NCBI GenBank assembly: GCA_035235625.1
Contig: CP141149.1
Span: 2,823,001-2,887,000 of the forward strand
Direction: 5' to 3'
Length of the DNA stretch: 64,000 nt
From: Saururus chinensis
Taxonomy: Eukaryota; Streptophyta; Magnoliopsida; Piperales; Saururaceae
Positions 10,678-23,700 of the stretch are shown here, one piece after another. The notes beneath the pieces were generated by a model. That model saw only the letters and a list, made by a program, of their open reading frames with translations, made no database searches and had not been told where the DNA came from. The position numbers and the translations under genes were made by a program. Position 1 is the first letter of the stretch, and each line of letters starts with the position of its first letter.

Positions 10678-13600
10678 CTCCTCCCCCTTCCCAACTACAA
10701 ATCCTCTTCAAGAAATAGTTCTTGAAATTGAGAGGGAAGAAAGCCTTATGATCATCAAACTTCTCCCCACATTTCCTCTTTTCAAGCTTCTCCACCCTAA
10801 TTTTGAGCTCACAAATCGAGCAAGAAGAAAGCTACAAGGTGATTTTTGGAGGTATCATAGTTCTCCACCCTAATTTAGGAATTCTTCCCATTACTCCCTT
10901 CAAGCTTCTCCCCTCATATCCTTCAATCCCTTCCACCCACTTGCATCACAAAATATCCATCAAGATTCACAGATCCACCCCTCCATTTCCTTAAGCATAT
11001 TTTGGCAACACAATGGCTGGAGGTAGAAATCCATGCAAGGGGAAATAAGGTGCAGCCTGCATAAAAAGGGGAAGGCCTCGAGCAATGTATGCTCAAAGCT
11101 GTCAAATACAAATCAGTGCATGCCAATTTAATATCTTGACTATCATTTGGGCATTTTTTAGTACAACATACAAATGTAAATAACCATGAGAAAATAAAAA
11201 TAATTAAGAATTTTAGTAACAACATGCAATGTTTATAATTTCATAAGTATTAGACTAAAAAAATTTGTTTTATAAACAACATGCTGCATGCTCTAATTTT
11301 GATATGTTTTATGAACTAAGGATTTTATATTGAAATTTGGTGGTTGTATGTGGTATTACGGAAGTGATCTGCTAGGTAATTCCACTTATGGATGTATTGG
11401 ATATTTAGCCTCCAAGTTTACAAAAGTTGTTTATCTAGTTCCAAAATTGTAGTTATTATTATTTTTCTTGTTTGTTTGAACTTTGTACCTTTTAATTATG
11501 ATGAGTGTGTGCGTTTTTTTTATCCATTTACCCTAGTTGTCCAAAAAAGTGTACTAATAAAAATTAAACATAAGGAGATGAGAATGGTTTCGATATGTTA
11601 TAGTGAGCCTTTTTTGAAAGCTGAGAGTCTATGGAAGAAGAGAATAATTTATGTAGAAAGTGTTTCTCATTTAAAATGTTGAAGTTTACAAGATATGCTT
11701 TAAGAGGATGAACTAGTCATGTGTGGAATGAAAGTTTTTTTTTTGCATCTTGGTGTAATGGTACAGTTTGTTGGCATTTTGATGTAATAGGTTGATCTTA
11801 AGTTTCATTGGTACTGCATCTTATGTTGAGGAAAGTAAATATGTAGCAAATAACACTACTACCTGTTAAATAGCAAATTCATCCATTACTACTAGTACAA
11901 ATATCAAATAACAAATTCCCACACACTACTACTTGTGAAATAACAAATTCATCAATTACTTTATTTTTTATGAACAAACAAAAGAAAAACAAATTAAAAA
12001 AGAGAATTCAAAATATTTAGGTGAAAGAATTTCAAATATTAGACTTAAAATTATAATGTTGACCTGCCTTTTAGAGAAAGCACCACCAAAAATAGCACTC
12101 ATTTTTACAATTCAAATTTATATTGGCAAGGAACTTTTGGGAATATTTTCCACAAAAAGTAATATTCAACATGAAAATAAATATAAATATCTCCAATTGC
12201 TAGGAGAGGTTTGTTTAATGCAATTATATCATTTTCATCTCAATTTTAGTGAAGGCATATCAATGGAATACTAATGAAAGAAATGTAGATTAATGGAATA
12301 AGGGGGAGAAGAGTTGGATTATGGTTGAGCAAGAGGGACAAGAAGAACTACGTTAACCATTCTAATTTCTTAATTCAATTATCTCTTACTAGCCTATTTA
12401 TAGGCAATACTTAATTACTGCTAGCCTTGCCAAAAATACAACATTAACTACTACGCTTTCCAAGAGATAACTCCCAACCCATATATTAACTCTTTACCGA
12501 GTCCTAAGAACCTATGATTTGCCCATGATTTTGCTTTAATTTATAAAGATACTTGTGTTGGTTGTAATATCCTTTTGTTAAATGTTGTTAATATGGTTAG
12601 TACTGGAAATTGGTGTATAATTAAATTTTCTTTTAAAGCTTAGCTGCAATAACCATATGAGATCAAAGTTATTTGATGGTTGTGCCACTTTTTCCTCATT
12701 GAGGTTGCCTATTTTCCCTAGGGATATCTATTAGCTCTGTCTAAAAGAATATAGCTGACAATATTGCTTGATCTTGGTTTATTTTTTCACTCTTGCTTGT
12801 TGACACACCTAAGGAATTTAATTTGGAGCTGTTGTTCCTTATGGCAACGCCAGTTGTTATAAGGATTGTTGGTTCTTTGTTCTATTTTACAATGAATGAG
12901 GAGTGTGGTTATCTTTAGCATCATGATTTTATTCCTTGGGCTGTTGATCTTCACATTCTACAATATTTGTAGGCACATTGCATAGGAATTTACATGTGAG
13001 CAGTGAGGTTATCTCAGAGTTAGCTTTGAGAAACTATGTTTTGCTAATTTGGACAAACATTTAGTGGACCATAAATCCTCTACTATTAGTGTTTTTTCTT
13101 TTGGCTCTCTCGTCTATTGGAAGATGAAAATGACGTCATTACGACATCTATTGCTTCTAAGATTGTATAGCTCATATGGTTACTAGCAGATCGCACAGTA
13201 GTCAGTTGCCTAGGGTATGTTCAATCATCTGTTATTAACCCAAAAATAAGATGGGGGATGTTTACATAGTAATATGAAAACAAACATTGTTGGATATGTG
13301 TTTTGCTTCTTTAATCAAGGGATATACATTGTTGATTGAGTGTCATATATTGCATTAGGGTTAGATATGTAGAGTAGCTGAAACAAACATTGCAAATGTA
13401 TGTGAAGTTACTGGTGATCATTGTTAGTGATGTCATATTGCTATGAATCTAACAAGGGTGAACAAACCAGTACATAGGTGGAGTTGCTACTAATGAATGA
13501 AAGTTGTTCACTTATTGCATTCAAAGAAAAAAGGTCACTAAAAAAATGTATAAGATCACATATGTTCAAAGACAAAATTGATTAGCAAAGATAACCCACT

Positions 13601-13866
13601 TAAATATTCTAACCAATCCTAAGAGAACTCATAAAACTTGTTTCATAGATGTAATGCATCATGGATTGGCTAAATTAGAGAAAGTACAGTTTTGGAATGC
13701 AATTAAAATAGGTATGACATTATGCATGAAGAACTAATTAGGACATCAATAAGCAGCAACACTTATTTATTTGCTTTGTAATGAAATAATGTAGATAGAT
13801 TTATAAGAAAATTTCCTAATAACTTGAAGAAACCTATGATATGCAAGTTATTTTTAGTTTTGACCT
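10678..13866. other. Unassigned 3.2-kb stretch
   Basis: No protein family recognised. Near 10780-10920 the phrase CTTCTCCACCCTAATTT and variants recur. About three degenerate units of roughly 40 bases lie at 11845-11960 (ACTACTAC plus AAATAACAAATTC motif). A minus-strand TATA-like GCCTATAAATAGGC is at about 12395-12410, within sequence that looks like a Copia LTR in minus orientation, but no LTR ends or target duplication could be fixed. Confidence 0.35.
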
Positions 13867-16024
13867 TTTTATGTAAGGTCCCTGATTTTTCTAGGATTTT
13901 CTGGGATTTTCCTGCTATTTTTCTGGTCATTTTCGGCAGGAAAATGTGACATTTTGGTGTATTTGTATTTGTGTATTTTTTCCCTATATTTATACCTATG
14001 GAGTCGGGTGTGGGGCTTAGTCGCAGGCCGCAGGCCTCGCTGCTTGCTTACAAAGCAAATTTTGGAGGTATAATGCATAACCGGTAGGTGAACGCGTGTT
14101 AGAGAAGTAGATGTAAAAATTGAAAAGAATGAATAGTAAAATCACGGCTTTTTAAGCCGAGTCCAGTAAGTTCTTTCCAGAAACTTATAGTAGAAAATGA
14201 CAACGTCCATAGAGAAGAGAAAACCCGAGCCCATTTCCGGTTGCTCCTTTCTCCCTCCTTCGTCGTCGGATTCCGGTGGTTCTTGTCAGGATCTGCTTTG
14301 CCTCACCGCCACGAGTCCATAGATACCGGCTATGACTGCCGCCACGGCCTCTTCGCTCCTTCATGAGGTACCAAACTTTTCTTTGGGTTTTTCTCTCCTT
14401 CAATCCTGTTTTTGAGCTGTGGGTATACAATTTTGATGTCGTTTGCGGCCGCCCTCAACTAGACTTATGTTTAGTTGGCTGCTAGGAACCCATAGGCAGT
14501 GGCTAGAGCTGCCGCCATGCTTTCTTCGCTCCGTGGTGAGCTACCGGCACTTTGGTCGGGTTTTGTTCTCATTTTCCATCTCACTATCCGTGGGATTTTT
14601 TAAGATGCCGGTGTTTTCGGTCGTCGTTTGGCCATGGGACGAACTCCGTCCAGCCTACCTCGACCCAGTGTTGGTAGGGGGTTACCGTTTCTAACCCCGC
14701 TTCACCCTATTGTATTGCTCTGCCCAATTAGTCGCTTTGGATGCGTCTCGGGTCGTTGCCATCGGTGAGCCATGTGCCATTTGGCCATCATGGGCTTTGC
14801 TCCGACTCAGCGACAGTGAGGGTCAGCCCCACTTGGTGTGATTATTCTTCCGCTCAGAATGGGCTGTTTGTCATTTGCCCTATACTGTGCGAGATGCACA
14901 GCAGCCCGCACCATGGGTTTTGGTTGTGGGTGGCTATCGGCGATGTCGCAACTTTGAATGGCCACTGCTAAGGGCCTTAGCCCTATTGGCCTTTTGTGGG
15001 CCCTGGGTCACCTCCTTTCAGCCCTCTCTCCCGCCCCTTTGGGTCACGTGTGCATATGGCCACACATGTGCTTTTGGGTTTAGGCACCTCTTTTGTGCCG
15101 CCTGATCATCGAATGGCTCTGCCACCGAATAGAGTTGACACGAGAGCGGTCCACATTTCTCCTTTGTTCTTGAGCGTTGCCCCACGCTCTCTACCCATAT
15201 GTGGGCCCTTGACACAAAATCATTGCCTTTGGGTGCTGCCCACGGCCGATTTCGATGTCTTGCGGCTGGCCGAGTATGTCTTAGCCACCGGCCAATTTTC
15301 AATGAGTACACCATCGACTTCTAGTCGCACCGCCACTTATGTTGGCATGATATTTTCCCGGTCGCCCTAGTGTGCCGCCGTGGATCGCGGGTTTTGCCAC
15401 ATTGACTTCTGACACCTCGTTTGGCCATGATTGTTTCTGGCACTTCCTAAAATCCTCGAGACAGCAGCTCTCTCAGCCAGGCAATGGTTTTGACCACCAA
15501 CTCCACCGCCGAGGCCGTTGTGTGCTCGCCATCAAATGTCATAATTACGAGGTAGGGGAGCTTTGAACTCGTAATTTCATGATAGCATGTTTGAATGAGT
15601 AGCAGCATGCTAGGAATATATGATTAGATATAAGTAAGAGGGCGACAACTGGGTTGGCTCTGAAGAACTTCATTTGATGATGTCAGTGTAAGATGTTTTG
15701 GCCATAAGATGGATGGTGAAGTATGTAAGACTGTAAGGGTTTGATGTACGATGTGTTATGATCATGATGTGGACAGATTAAGTGAAGTCTGTTGCCATGA
15801 TGAACTTGGGTTTCAGATCGGGCTCAGCTTCGGTTTGATCATTGGAGCACGGTATGCTTGAGTACTTGTGTGGCATAATTGTACCGCATAATTTACTTAA
15901 TTTAAACTTGAATTTTAAGCATAGGTAATGATAGCATGGTGAGTTGAGACCTAAGGGTTTGACGGATTAAGTTCCGTGTTGAGCTAGCCGATAATGAGTC
16001 GGCTAAGCATTTCTCATGTCTTGC

Positions 16025-16300
16025 CAAGGTGTTTATCCTGCGGGATATTGTCTGTATGCTATATAGAGCACCGGACGTCTGATATTCTATTAAGAGCGAC
16101 ATACGTTTCTGATTTGGTCTACGTGCTGCATAAGCCCAGACATTTGATGCTTTGTTGAGAGCGATGTACATTTTTTACTTTGTCTGTGTGCTATATAAAG
16201 CCCAGACGTCTGATGCTCTACTGAGAGCGACATATGTTTCTGATTTGGTCTGTGTGATGTATAAGTCCAGATGTTTGATGCTCTGTTGAGAGCGTTGTAT
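16025..16300 (+). repeat. 65-bp tandem repeat in LTR
   Basis: About four units of roughly 65 bp built on TTGAGAGCGA, GTTTCTGATTTGGTCTGTGT and GACGTCTGATGCTCT. The inverted relative has the same array at about 46120-46370, so the array belongs to the LTR family. Confidence 0.8.
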
Positions 16301-16670
16301 GTTTCCGCCCAAGTGTGGCACTGTATGTTTCTGCCCAAGTGGCACTGTATGATTTCTACCCAAGAGTGGCATTGGAACTATAAGACCCATTACGGTGGGC
16401 AATTCTATGGCACTATAAGACCCATTATGGTGGGCAACTGTATGACCCCTTATGTGTGGGTGTTTATGTTTGCGCGCTCAGGTAAGTAGTATCATGGATT
16501 TACTCTTACTTGTTTGATCCAGTGCCCCATGAGCATTGGTGTGTCTTACCTTCGGAAAAGTCCATGGTGTCTAGTCACTCCTCGGAGGTTAAGGTGTTGC
16601 CCCAGTGGCATTCTTTTCCATTTGACGTTGGAGCTTATTAGTTGTAATTAGCTTCAGTGGTCGATAGTAT

Positions 16671-16830
16671 GTGTACGACTGTAAGAGTATGTGTATGAGC
16701 ACGACTGTAAGAGCATGTATATGAGCACGACTGTAAGAGCATGTGTAGGAGCACGACTGTAAGAGCATGTGTATGAACACGACTATAAGAGTATGTGTAT
16801 GAGCACGACTGTAAGAGTATGTGTATGAGT
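16671..16830 (+). repeat. 26-bp tandem repeat in LTR
   Basis: Six near-identical 26-bp units (GAGCACGACTGTAAGAGTAT plus GTGTAT). A shorter form of this array is visible at 9720-9800 in the LTR of the deleted element, and an inverted form at about 45530-45680. Confidence 0.85.
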
Positions 16831-16998
16831 AAGACAGTAAGTGTGATTTTGTGTAAGTTGTACGAGTAAGGTCATACGAGTATGACTGTACGAGTAAGGT
16901 CGTACAGGTATGTGTATGTTGTATGAGTATGTGTACGATGGTACGAGTAAGTTTGTAAGACCCTGGATAAGGGTGTTTGTGTAAGTTTAATTTGATGG

Positions 16999-17138
16999 TA
17001 TGATTTTGGCATGATGGTGTATTTGGTATGATTTTGGCACGATGGTGCATTTGGTATGATTTTGACACGATGGTGCATTTGGTAAGATTTTGGCACAATG
17101 GTGCATTTGGTATGATTTTGGCACGATGGTGCATCTAG
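16999..17138 (+). repeat. 28-bp tandem repeat in LTR
   Basis: Five consecutive 28-bp units (TATGATTTTGGCACGATGGT plus GCATTTGG). It produces long minus-strand open frames with a repeating His-Arg-Ala-Lys-type peptide that are not genes. The inverted relative retains only one or two units near 45250-45330. Confidence 0.88.
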
Positions 17139-17805
17139 TATGATTGTATGCATATGAGCATGATATTGATTTACCTATCTGCTTCATGTTTGAGTTGCAT
17201 GAACGCATGTATTTATGAACTTAGTGAGTTCACTATTTTTGATTCCCCTACTAGGTATTTTCCTACTAAGTATAAAAATACTTGTTACCCTACTTTTTAG
17301 CCCTATTGTATGGAAGGTTTTGCAGGTTTGTGTGGAGAGCTCCTAGAGATGGATGCTCATTTCAGCGGTGGATTAATTCCTGTTGACTCAGGTATATGCT
17401 TGACTCACTGTGAGTTTATTTGTGCCACGATCTCTTGTATTGGGAGAGACGAGACATTAAGATATGTATGTATTCTGGACTTTCAGTTGGATTAGACTAT
17501 GGACTGTTATGGGACTTGCACTCAGGGATGCCTGGGAGAGATTTATATTTAAAGTCTATGATCATAGCAATTTAGTCGTACGCGTGTTTTCGAGTAGCAC
17601 CTGAGTATATTTGCTTTGGCCGTACGATGTTTGACCCTATGATGGAAATATTTAGATGGAAAATTGATGTTTAGTGTTTTAAATTATAAATTGTTTTATC
17701 AGGTTTTGATTTCATCATTTTTCCTCTGATTTACAGACATTATATTGCAAAAAAATTTTGTGAATTTTAAGGAAAATGTATGAAAATTTTGGGCATTACA
17801 TTTTA

Positions 17806-18302
17806 TCTTTGCAATAATAAGACATTTATGCCCCACCCCCATTCCCCCTTGTCCTTGAATCATCATGATGAGCAGGTGCGCTGGTTTGAAGAAAGTATTG
17901 TTTGGCTTTAGTTGGTCATATGTGTTTGTGAAATTTGGTCATATGTGTGTGTGAAATTTTTGACAGTGGGGTTGAAAGTGTGTGTTAGATGGCATGTGTG
18001 TGAAATGTATGGGCTAGGTAGGTCTATGCCATTGATTTTTCTAATTTTTGATGAATGAAGGGACAATATGTGTTTCCATTTAGGAGTGTATGTTATGATG
18101 AAATCAAAGTTTTCTAAGTTTCCAATCATATGCCATATAATTGTTTGGTTGAATGAAGGGACACTGTGTGTTTCTATTCAAGGTTCTCTGATATGATATA
18201 AAATGAGAGTTTTCTAGGTTTCCATTCTCATGCTTGGAGGTCTTGAATAGTTTGATGAAATGAAAATTCAGGTTTGTTTGAAAAAAGGTCTTGAATGTTT
18301 AG
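17806..18302. other. Unassigned 0.5-kb spacer
   Basis: Between two solo LTRs. It has repeated TCATATGTGTGTGTGAAATTT-like phrases (17920-17960) and a near-duplicate sentence at 18050-18110 and 18150-18225 (GAATGAAGGGACA, TGTGTTTCTATT, GAGTTTTCTA, GTTTCCA), suggesting an old local duplication of about 100 bp. No gene seen. Confidence 0.4.
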
Positions 18303-18307
18303 GGTGG

Positions 18308-20374
18308 TGTAACACCCCGTGTTTTGATTATGATTAAAACAGAAGGTTAGGGTAATTACATGATTTTTAATTAAGTTTTAAGGGGTTTCAAGTGATGCAA
18401 TCCCTTTATATATGTACAACTCAAAGTAACAAGCATAAGGAATTGAAGAACACGTGCAATAGAGATCAAAAACAAAAGTTATGACCTCGAGAAGCATGCT
18501 ACATGGGTGAAACCCATGTAAAAATTATAAAATAACCTACCCATTTGGGGTCTAGCTTCGAAGGGCACCCCACTATGAGCAATCTGTACCAAGAACGCGA
18601 GATTCTAACATTAGGATAAGAAGTTATCGCGTTTTGAAGTTGAAATTGTATTTGAGTGAAAAAATAATAAAATATTATAGAAGTAAGGAATAGATGACGT
18701 CAACCATACCAAACCGAGCCAAGTCACGCAGCTGAGCGAAGCACGGCAAGTGAGCTGTGCCTCGCGATCACGGCGCTTAACACAATGTTGGACCATTGCG
18801 ATCGTGTGGATGACTGCGCATCACACGATGTATGTACGGTGTCACCACGCACACCATGCATAGTGCGCTGACCATGGTGCCGCATCACACTTGTGCAGCA
18901 CATGACGCATGTACTTTTGTGCGTACCTCTTTTTCCAATGTACGCTCGTATGCCTTCTCCTATAAATTTAGATTTCTGTCCAAACTTCTGCATAAGTTTT
19001 ATGGTTCGTTTGAGTCCATTTTCGTTCGTTCAAAAGGTGTTCTTGGCTAATTCAATGGTGTTCTATGCAATGTAAGCATTCATTCCTTGAAATTATGACT
19101 TTATAAGGAGGGAATGCCCCAGGGCAAGAGGAGACTCTACTCGTCGTCCTCGAGCCCTAAGGAGAGAGAACTGGCCCGCAACAAGAGGGGCCTTGTCCTC
19201 TATTTTTGAGCGAGAAAGAGGGAAATGACCGAGAGTAGGGGATGCTCCATCCTCCACTAAAGGGCCACATAGTGAGAGAAACATTCCTAGCTTAAGGGGA
19301 GGTTCCATCCATAGCCTACTAGCCTAGGATAAAGAATGTGTTCGGGTAAGGGAAAGGCATGTCCATTGCCTATGGGCCCATAGAGAGAAAAGTGTCTCCG
19401 GATATGGGAAGTTTTGTCTGCTACCTATGGGTGCAATAAGTGTGAAACATCCTAGATTAAAGGGAAGTTATGTCTGCCGTCTTTGGGCCACATAGAGAGA
19501 AATGTCCCGGGTGAAAAAGAGGTGATGTACGCCACCTTAGAAATGTTCTAGAGCAAGAGGAGATTCTACCCGCTATCTATGGACTTGAAAAGGAGAACGC
19601 CCTAAGGAAATGAGCAATTCCGAATGCTGCTACTTCTAGAACTACAGAGGAGTAAACATTTCTGACTTTTCCATTTAAGTTGATTTATATGCATGCATAT
19701 CTTAATTAGTAATATTTTTATATTAATTAAGATATATGATTATATGAATGCAAGTATTTGATGTGCTTTGATTTGACTCACTATTTATTCTTATATGCAC
19801 CGATCTGATTTATTATGATATAATATGACCTGATAGGATCTCGTATTACCCAATCTATTTTATTGTGTGTTATGCTTTGCTCTGTGATTGAGTGGCATGT
19901 GTGATTCTGCTAGTATTCTACTCACCTATGTGAGAGGCATGATTTCACTGATTTATTGGCTTCTATTCAACTCTTTATGATTTATGATATTTCTATTTGA
20001 TTTTGGATGATTTAATCAAATATAAGGATGTACGTATTTTAAAGTATACAATTTTGTGATGCTTGATGCATGTAATGGCCGTTAGGCATAACTAAGTTCG
20101 GTTTAGATAGTAATAGAATAATGTCGTAGATGTTGTCCAATATGTACACCAACGGTATAGCAACAGTGGCCCAATGCAAATTAGTTATAATATTAGGTTT
20201 GTTCTTGCCTACGCACAACGAAGCACTCAAGCTATGTAGTGCATAGAGGAACGTTACAATTCTCGCACACAAAGTCTACCACTCCTGGTTGATATGTTTT
20301 AATTTTTATGAAAATAATTAATTTACTCTGATTTTGTTTTTTTGAGCAATCCCAGTCCGGGTCAGGGTGTTACA
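18308..20374 (+). mobile_element. Solo LTR, 2.1 kb
   Basis: Starts TGTAACACCCCGTG at 18308 and ends GTCAGGGTGTTACA at 20374. The flanks GGTGG (18303-18307) and TGTGG (20375-20379) agree at four of five bases, consistent with an aged target duplication. A TATA-like CCTATAAATTT lies at 18959. From about 19090 to 19660 there are degenerate units of roughly 60-75 bases around phrases such as AAGAGGAGACTCTAC, GTCTGCTACCTATGGGCC and GAGAGAAA. The inverted terminal CACCC/GGGTG is typical of long-LTR plant Ty3/Gypsy families. No internal coding region is present. Confidence 0.75.
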
Positions 20375-20789
20375 TGTGGTCACAATAAGGGTTATTTGGT
20401 GCATTTATTAAGGTATTTGAGGTGATTTCAGTTGGAGTGAATTGCATGAGTAGGTGATTTCAAGCATTTACTGTGGTTTGTGTACATGTGGAGGTGTCTC
20501 AGCGCATTTTAAATGTTGCATTGTAATGAGGTTGGATGTTTCGTGTAACTTTTTACGATATAGTTTTAGTTATGTTCAATTGCAGATACCATTTCAATTA
20601 ATCATTTCGGAAGCATTTTTATCCTATTTCTTATTCCTTTTCGATGTATTATGTCAGATGTAGAATCATTTATATACTTGTGTCATTTACTAGGACCATT
20701 TTTTAATTAAGTTTTTTCTTGTACATATAGGACATCCTGAATTGTTGATGCTCCCCACATAAACTTGGCTTGATTATAGTAGTGCTACT

Positions 20790-23700
20790 TGAGGATATGC
20801 TAGACATGGCCATAGGGCCCTCCTTTGGGCCTTTCCTTGGTATGCCAAAGACCATCTTCTAGCACTAACTGGTGGGGGATATGATGATGTGCCGATGGCA
20901 TGATGTGTCGTTGTGGTGACATGACATCTAGATTGGGTGGCAAAGAGGTCTCCCTTCGACCTCTAGATGTGACCCTCATCTTGCGTCTGCGATTGGGAGG
21001 CATCAACACGTCCACATCTTCGGAGGCTAAGAGTGAGCACCCCAATCTAATGGAGAGAATATTCAGCGAGTCTAGCATAAGGGTGGTAGATGCCATAATT
21101 TTGGCAAAGCTGAGCGATGTAATCATGGAAGGTAAGGATAAGCTGAAGTTGGCCCTCCTCTATGTGTTAGGAGCAATTCTCCTCCTAGACAGTAGACCTA
21201 AAATATTGGATCTTGGTAGATGATGTCAGCAGCTTTTCTGCACAGCCATGGGGGAATATTTTCTATGAGTCGATGAGGGTGTGTATGGCCAAGGCAACCT
21301 TATGCAATAAGGGAGCCCTGGCCGAACATGTATGGATGTATGACATTGTTGCAAGTAATGTTCGCCTCATTCTTTACTCATTGTAATCAATATCGAGATG
21401 AATTTCATAGTGATTTTGGGGAATTCTTGTAATCAATTTCTAATACATATGCACTTAATTTTAGGTTGCAATTGTATAGTATATTTCAAGTTTAAATTGG
21501 AATGTTTTTTAGATGAATTTATCTAAGCATTTTACTTCATTTTTGGAATAAATATCGTGACTTCTTCAAATAAAAGAGGCTAAAATATGGATGTGAATTT
21601 ATAGTTGAATTTCGGAAGCATTTTGATAATTATTTTGAATGCATTTCGGGGCTATTTTTTTGTGCTACATTTCGGTGGCAATACAACTTTCAACTATTTT
21701 GTGCATTTAGGTGATTTTGTTTTGAGCCTCATTTTGGTGCCCTTGTTTTCTAACCCCCCCTAATATGTTTTTGCAGTTCCAGTTCTTGCAAATGACCAAG
21801 GGCCAGAGGCAAATGGAGTGGGTGCCCGGTGAATTGCCTTGTATCAGGCAGTGGCAAATTTGATATGCGCCTGAGCGGGAGAGGGTGTTCAAGTTGGTGA
21901 AATCTGTCATTATAAACTTGGTGCAAGTTTCAAATGAGGAGGCTTGCAGAGAAGAGATTGCACAAGTCATTCCTCTATCCACTCTTGTAGAAGAGGCGGC
22001 CATTGAGAAGGACAATGAGGCTGTCAGTATGGATGGGGATGTGGCAACAATGGAGGACGATAGGGAGGCGGGGCCTAGTGAAGTACCGAGCGAGGTCTTG
22101 CCTCCTGTAGATGAGGAAGGTGAGCACGCAAGCCCACCTAAGAAATTATCACCCCCAACAAGTGTTGCACATGTGGCCACTCCTCGACCTCCAAACCCTC
22201 GTAGGAAGGGTCTCCGCCATAAAAGGCCCACTTTGACAAACAGTCACAAGCTTCCCACCCACCATCACAACCTCATGCCACTAAGAGACCATGGATCTTG
22301 TCATGGACAGAGAGGGAGTCTTTGCCGTCACTACCTCCATTTGTCAACATGCCGATGCAGGAGCTATCCTTGCAATCGCACAAGGATCAGCTCACATTTA
22401 TGTTTGAAATGCTGTGCCACATGTGGTCCCGTTGTGAAAAGTTAGCCGCATGTAACAAGAAGTTGCTTCAAGACAACCAGCGGCTATTGGAGGATGACAG
22501 TAATTTGAGAAGGTAGATGCAAGAAATGCACGACACCATGATGCAGGGCATTGTGCATACCCAGTTGCTAATAGAAAGGGTGGCACGACGGGTAGGGGAA
22601 CCTGTTGCGGACTCAGTGCGAAGTCTAGGACTGACTGTCCGCTGGAAAAAAATGTGGACGGAGACAGTATCGGAAATCCCCAACAGCCTTCAGTTCCTGA
22701 CGTGACTAAGGTGATGGCTCGAGGCTGTGGCTAGACTTTGACAAGGATGAGGCCCCAATATGTTGCCCCATAGACCCAGCCATACATGCAACGGAGGGAG
22801 AAATAAGGGATTCCATATTGAAGAAGAATGTGTAATTCTTCTCTCAGCCCACTACCACATCTAGTCACAAGTCCATGAAAAGCCCTGTAGGACGTGCCTG
22901 TTAGTCCCACCGACAAAGAAGCCATAGAGGAAGGATGGGAAGATATGGCTAATGCAACCGGCTCCGTCCATTCTATCATTCACTATGGCATGTCAACGCC
23001 TTGTTTTTGTTGCCATTATAGATTTAAAGGAACTTATATGGTAAGTATTTTTAATTGTCAATTGCATAACTTGAATGGAATTAATTTTATTTTTTTACAC
23101 TAGGATTTATTTTTGTGTGTACAGAATTTCAAGGAATGGCCCATGAAGGGGAGACCAAGATCGTTTCCTTATGCCCACCGCACGAGCCTTGTGAGGCAAT
23201 GTAGGCCCCCATTTCAGCTGTATTACTCGTCAAGGAGAAATGAAGCCAATGAGTTCATATTGGATCGGAATGCAATGGCGCTGGTGGATCTAGGCCCCCA
23301 TTTCAGCCGTATTACTCGCCAAGGAGAAATGAAGCCAATGAGTTCATATTGGATCGGAATGCAATGGCGCTGGTGGATCGTATTTGGAAGATCCACTGTG
23401 ACTTAAAGAAGTATAATATTGGTATTGCTGAGTACGTGCCCATAACAATGGACAACATTCAAACATTGAGGCCTAAAGGGTACATGCAGGTGGGAGAAAC
23501 GTCTAATGCCAGGTGGCTATCAAATTTCCTAGTGTATGGGTTTATTTCGTTTCTCCAAGTGCATATCATGAACCACTTCAAGGATGAGGGAGGTCGGCCT
23601 TCTATGTACTTCTTGGACTCATATTTTGTGGTGAGTTATCATTCTTTTATATTATAAGTAGATATAGTGTTCATATTTGTAGGCGTTTTTAGGATAAAGT

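Larger units (their letters stand above)
13872..17800 (+). mobile_element. Solo LTR, 3.9 kb, with target duplication
   Basis: Starts TGTAAGGTCC at 13872 and ends GGGCATTACA at 17800, with a perfect 5-bp duplication TTTTA (13867-13871 and 17801-17805). No internal coding region is present, so it is a solo LTR left by recombination between the two LTRs of a complete element. Block order and direction match the 3' LTR at 7344-10672, which sets plus orientation. The LTR at 44643-49325 is the inverted relative. A GC-rich block occupies about 14190-15540, followed by three tandem arrays. Most CpGs present in the 44.6-kb copy have become TG or CA here, so this copy looks older. All open frames inside are shadows of repeats. 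Confidence 0.88.

Noticed and set aside
12395-12410. Host gene promoter (GCCTATAAATAGGC)
   Set aside because: Palindromic TATA text in LTR-like surroundings, with no coding sequence following on either strand.
16589-17208. Long minus-strand frames with repeated His-Arg-Ala-Lys peptides
   Set aside because: They are translations of the 26-bp and 28-bp tandem arrays of the solo LTR; the same happens at 45169-45705 in the inverted relative.
21707-22231. 174-codon minus-strand frame opposite the Ulp1-transposon linker
   Set aside because: Antisense shadow of the plus-strand frame at 21885-22445; no domain.
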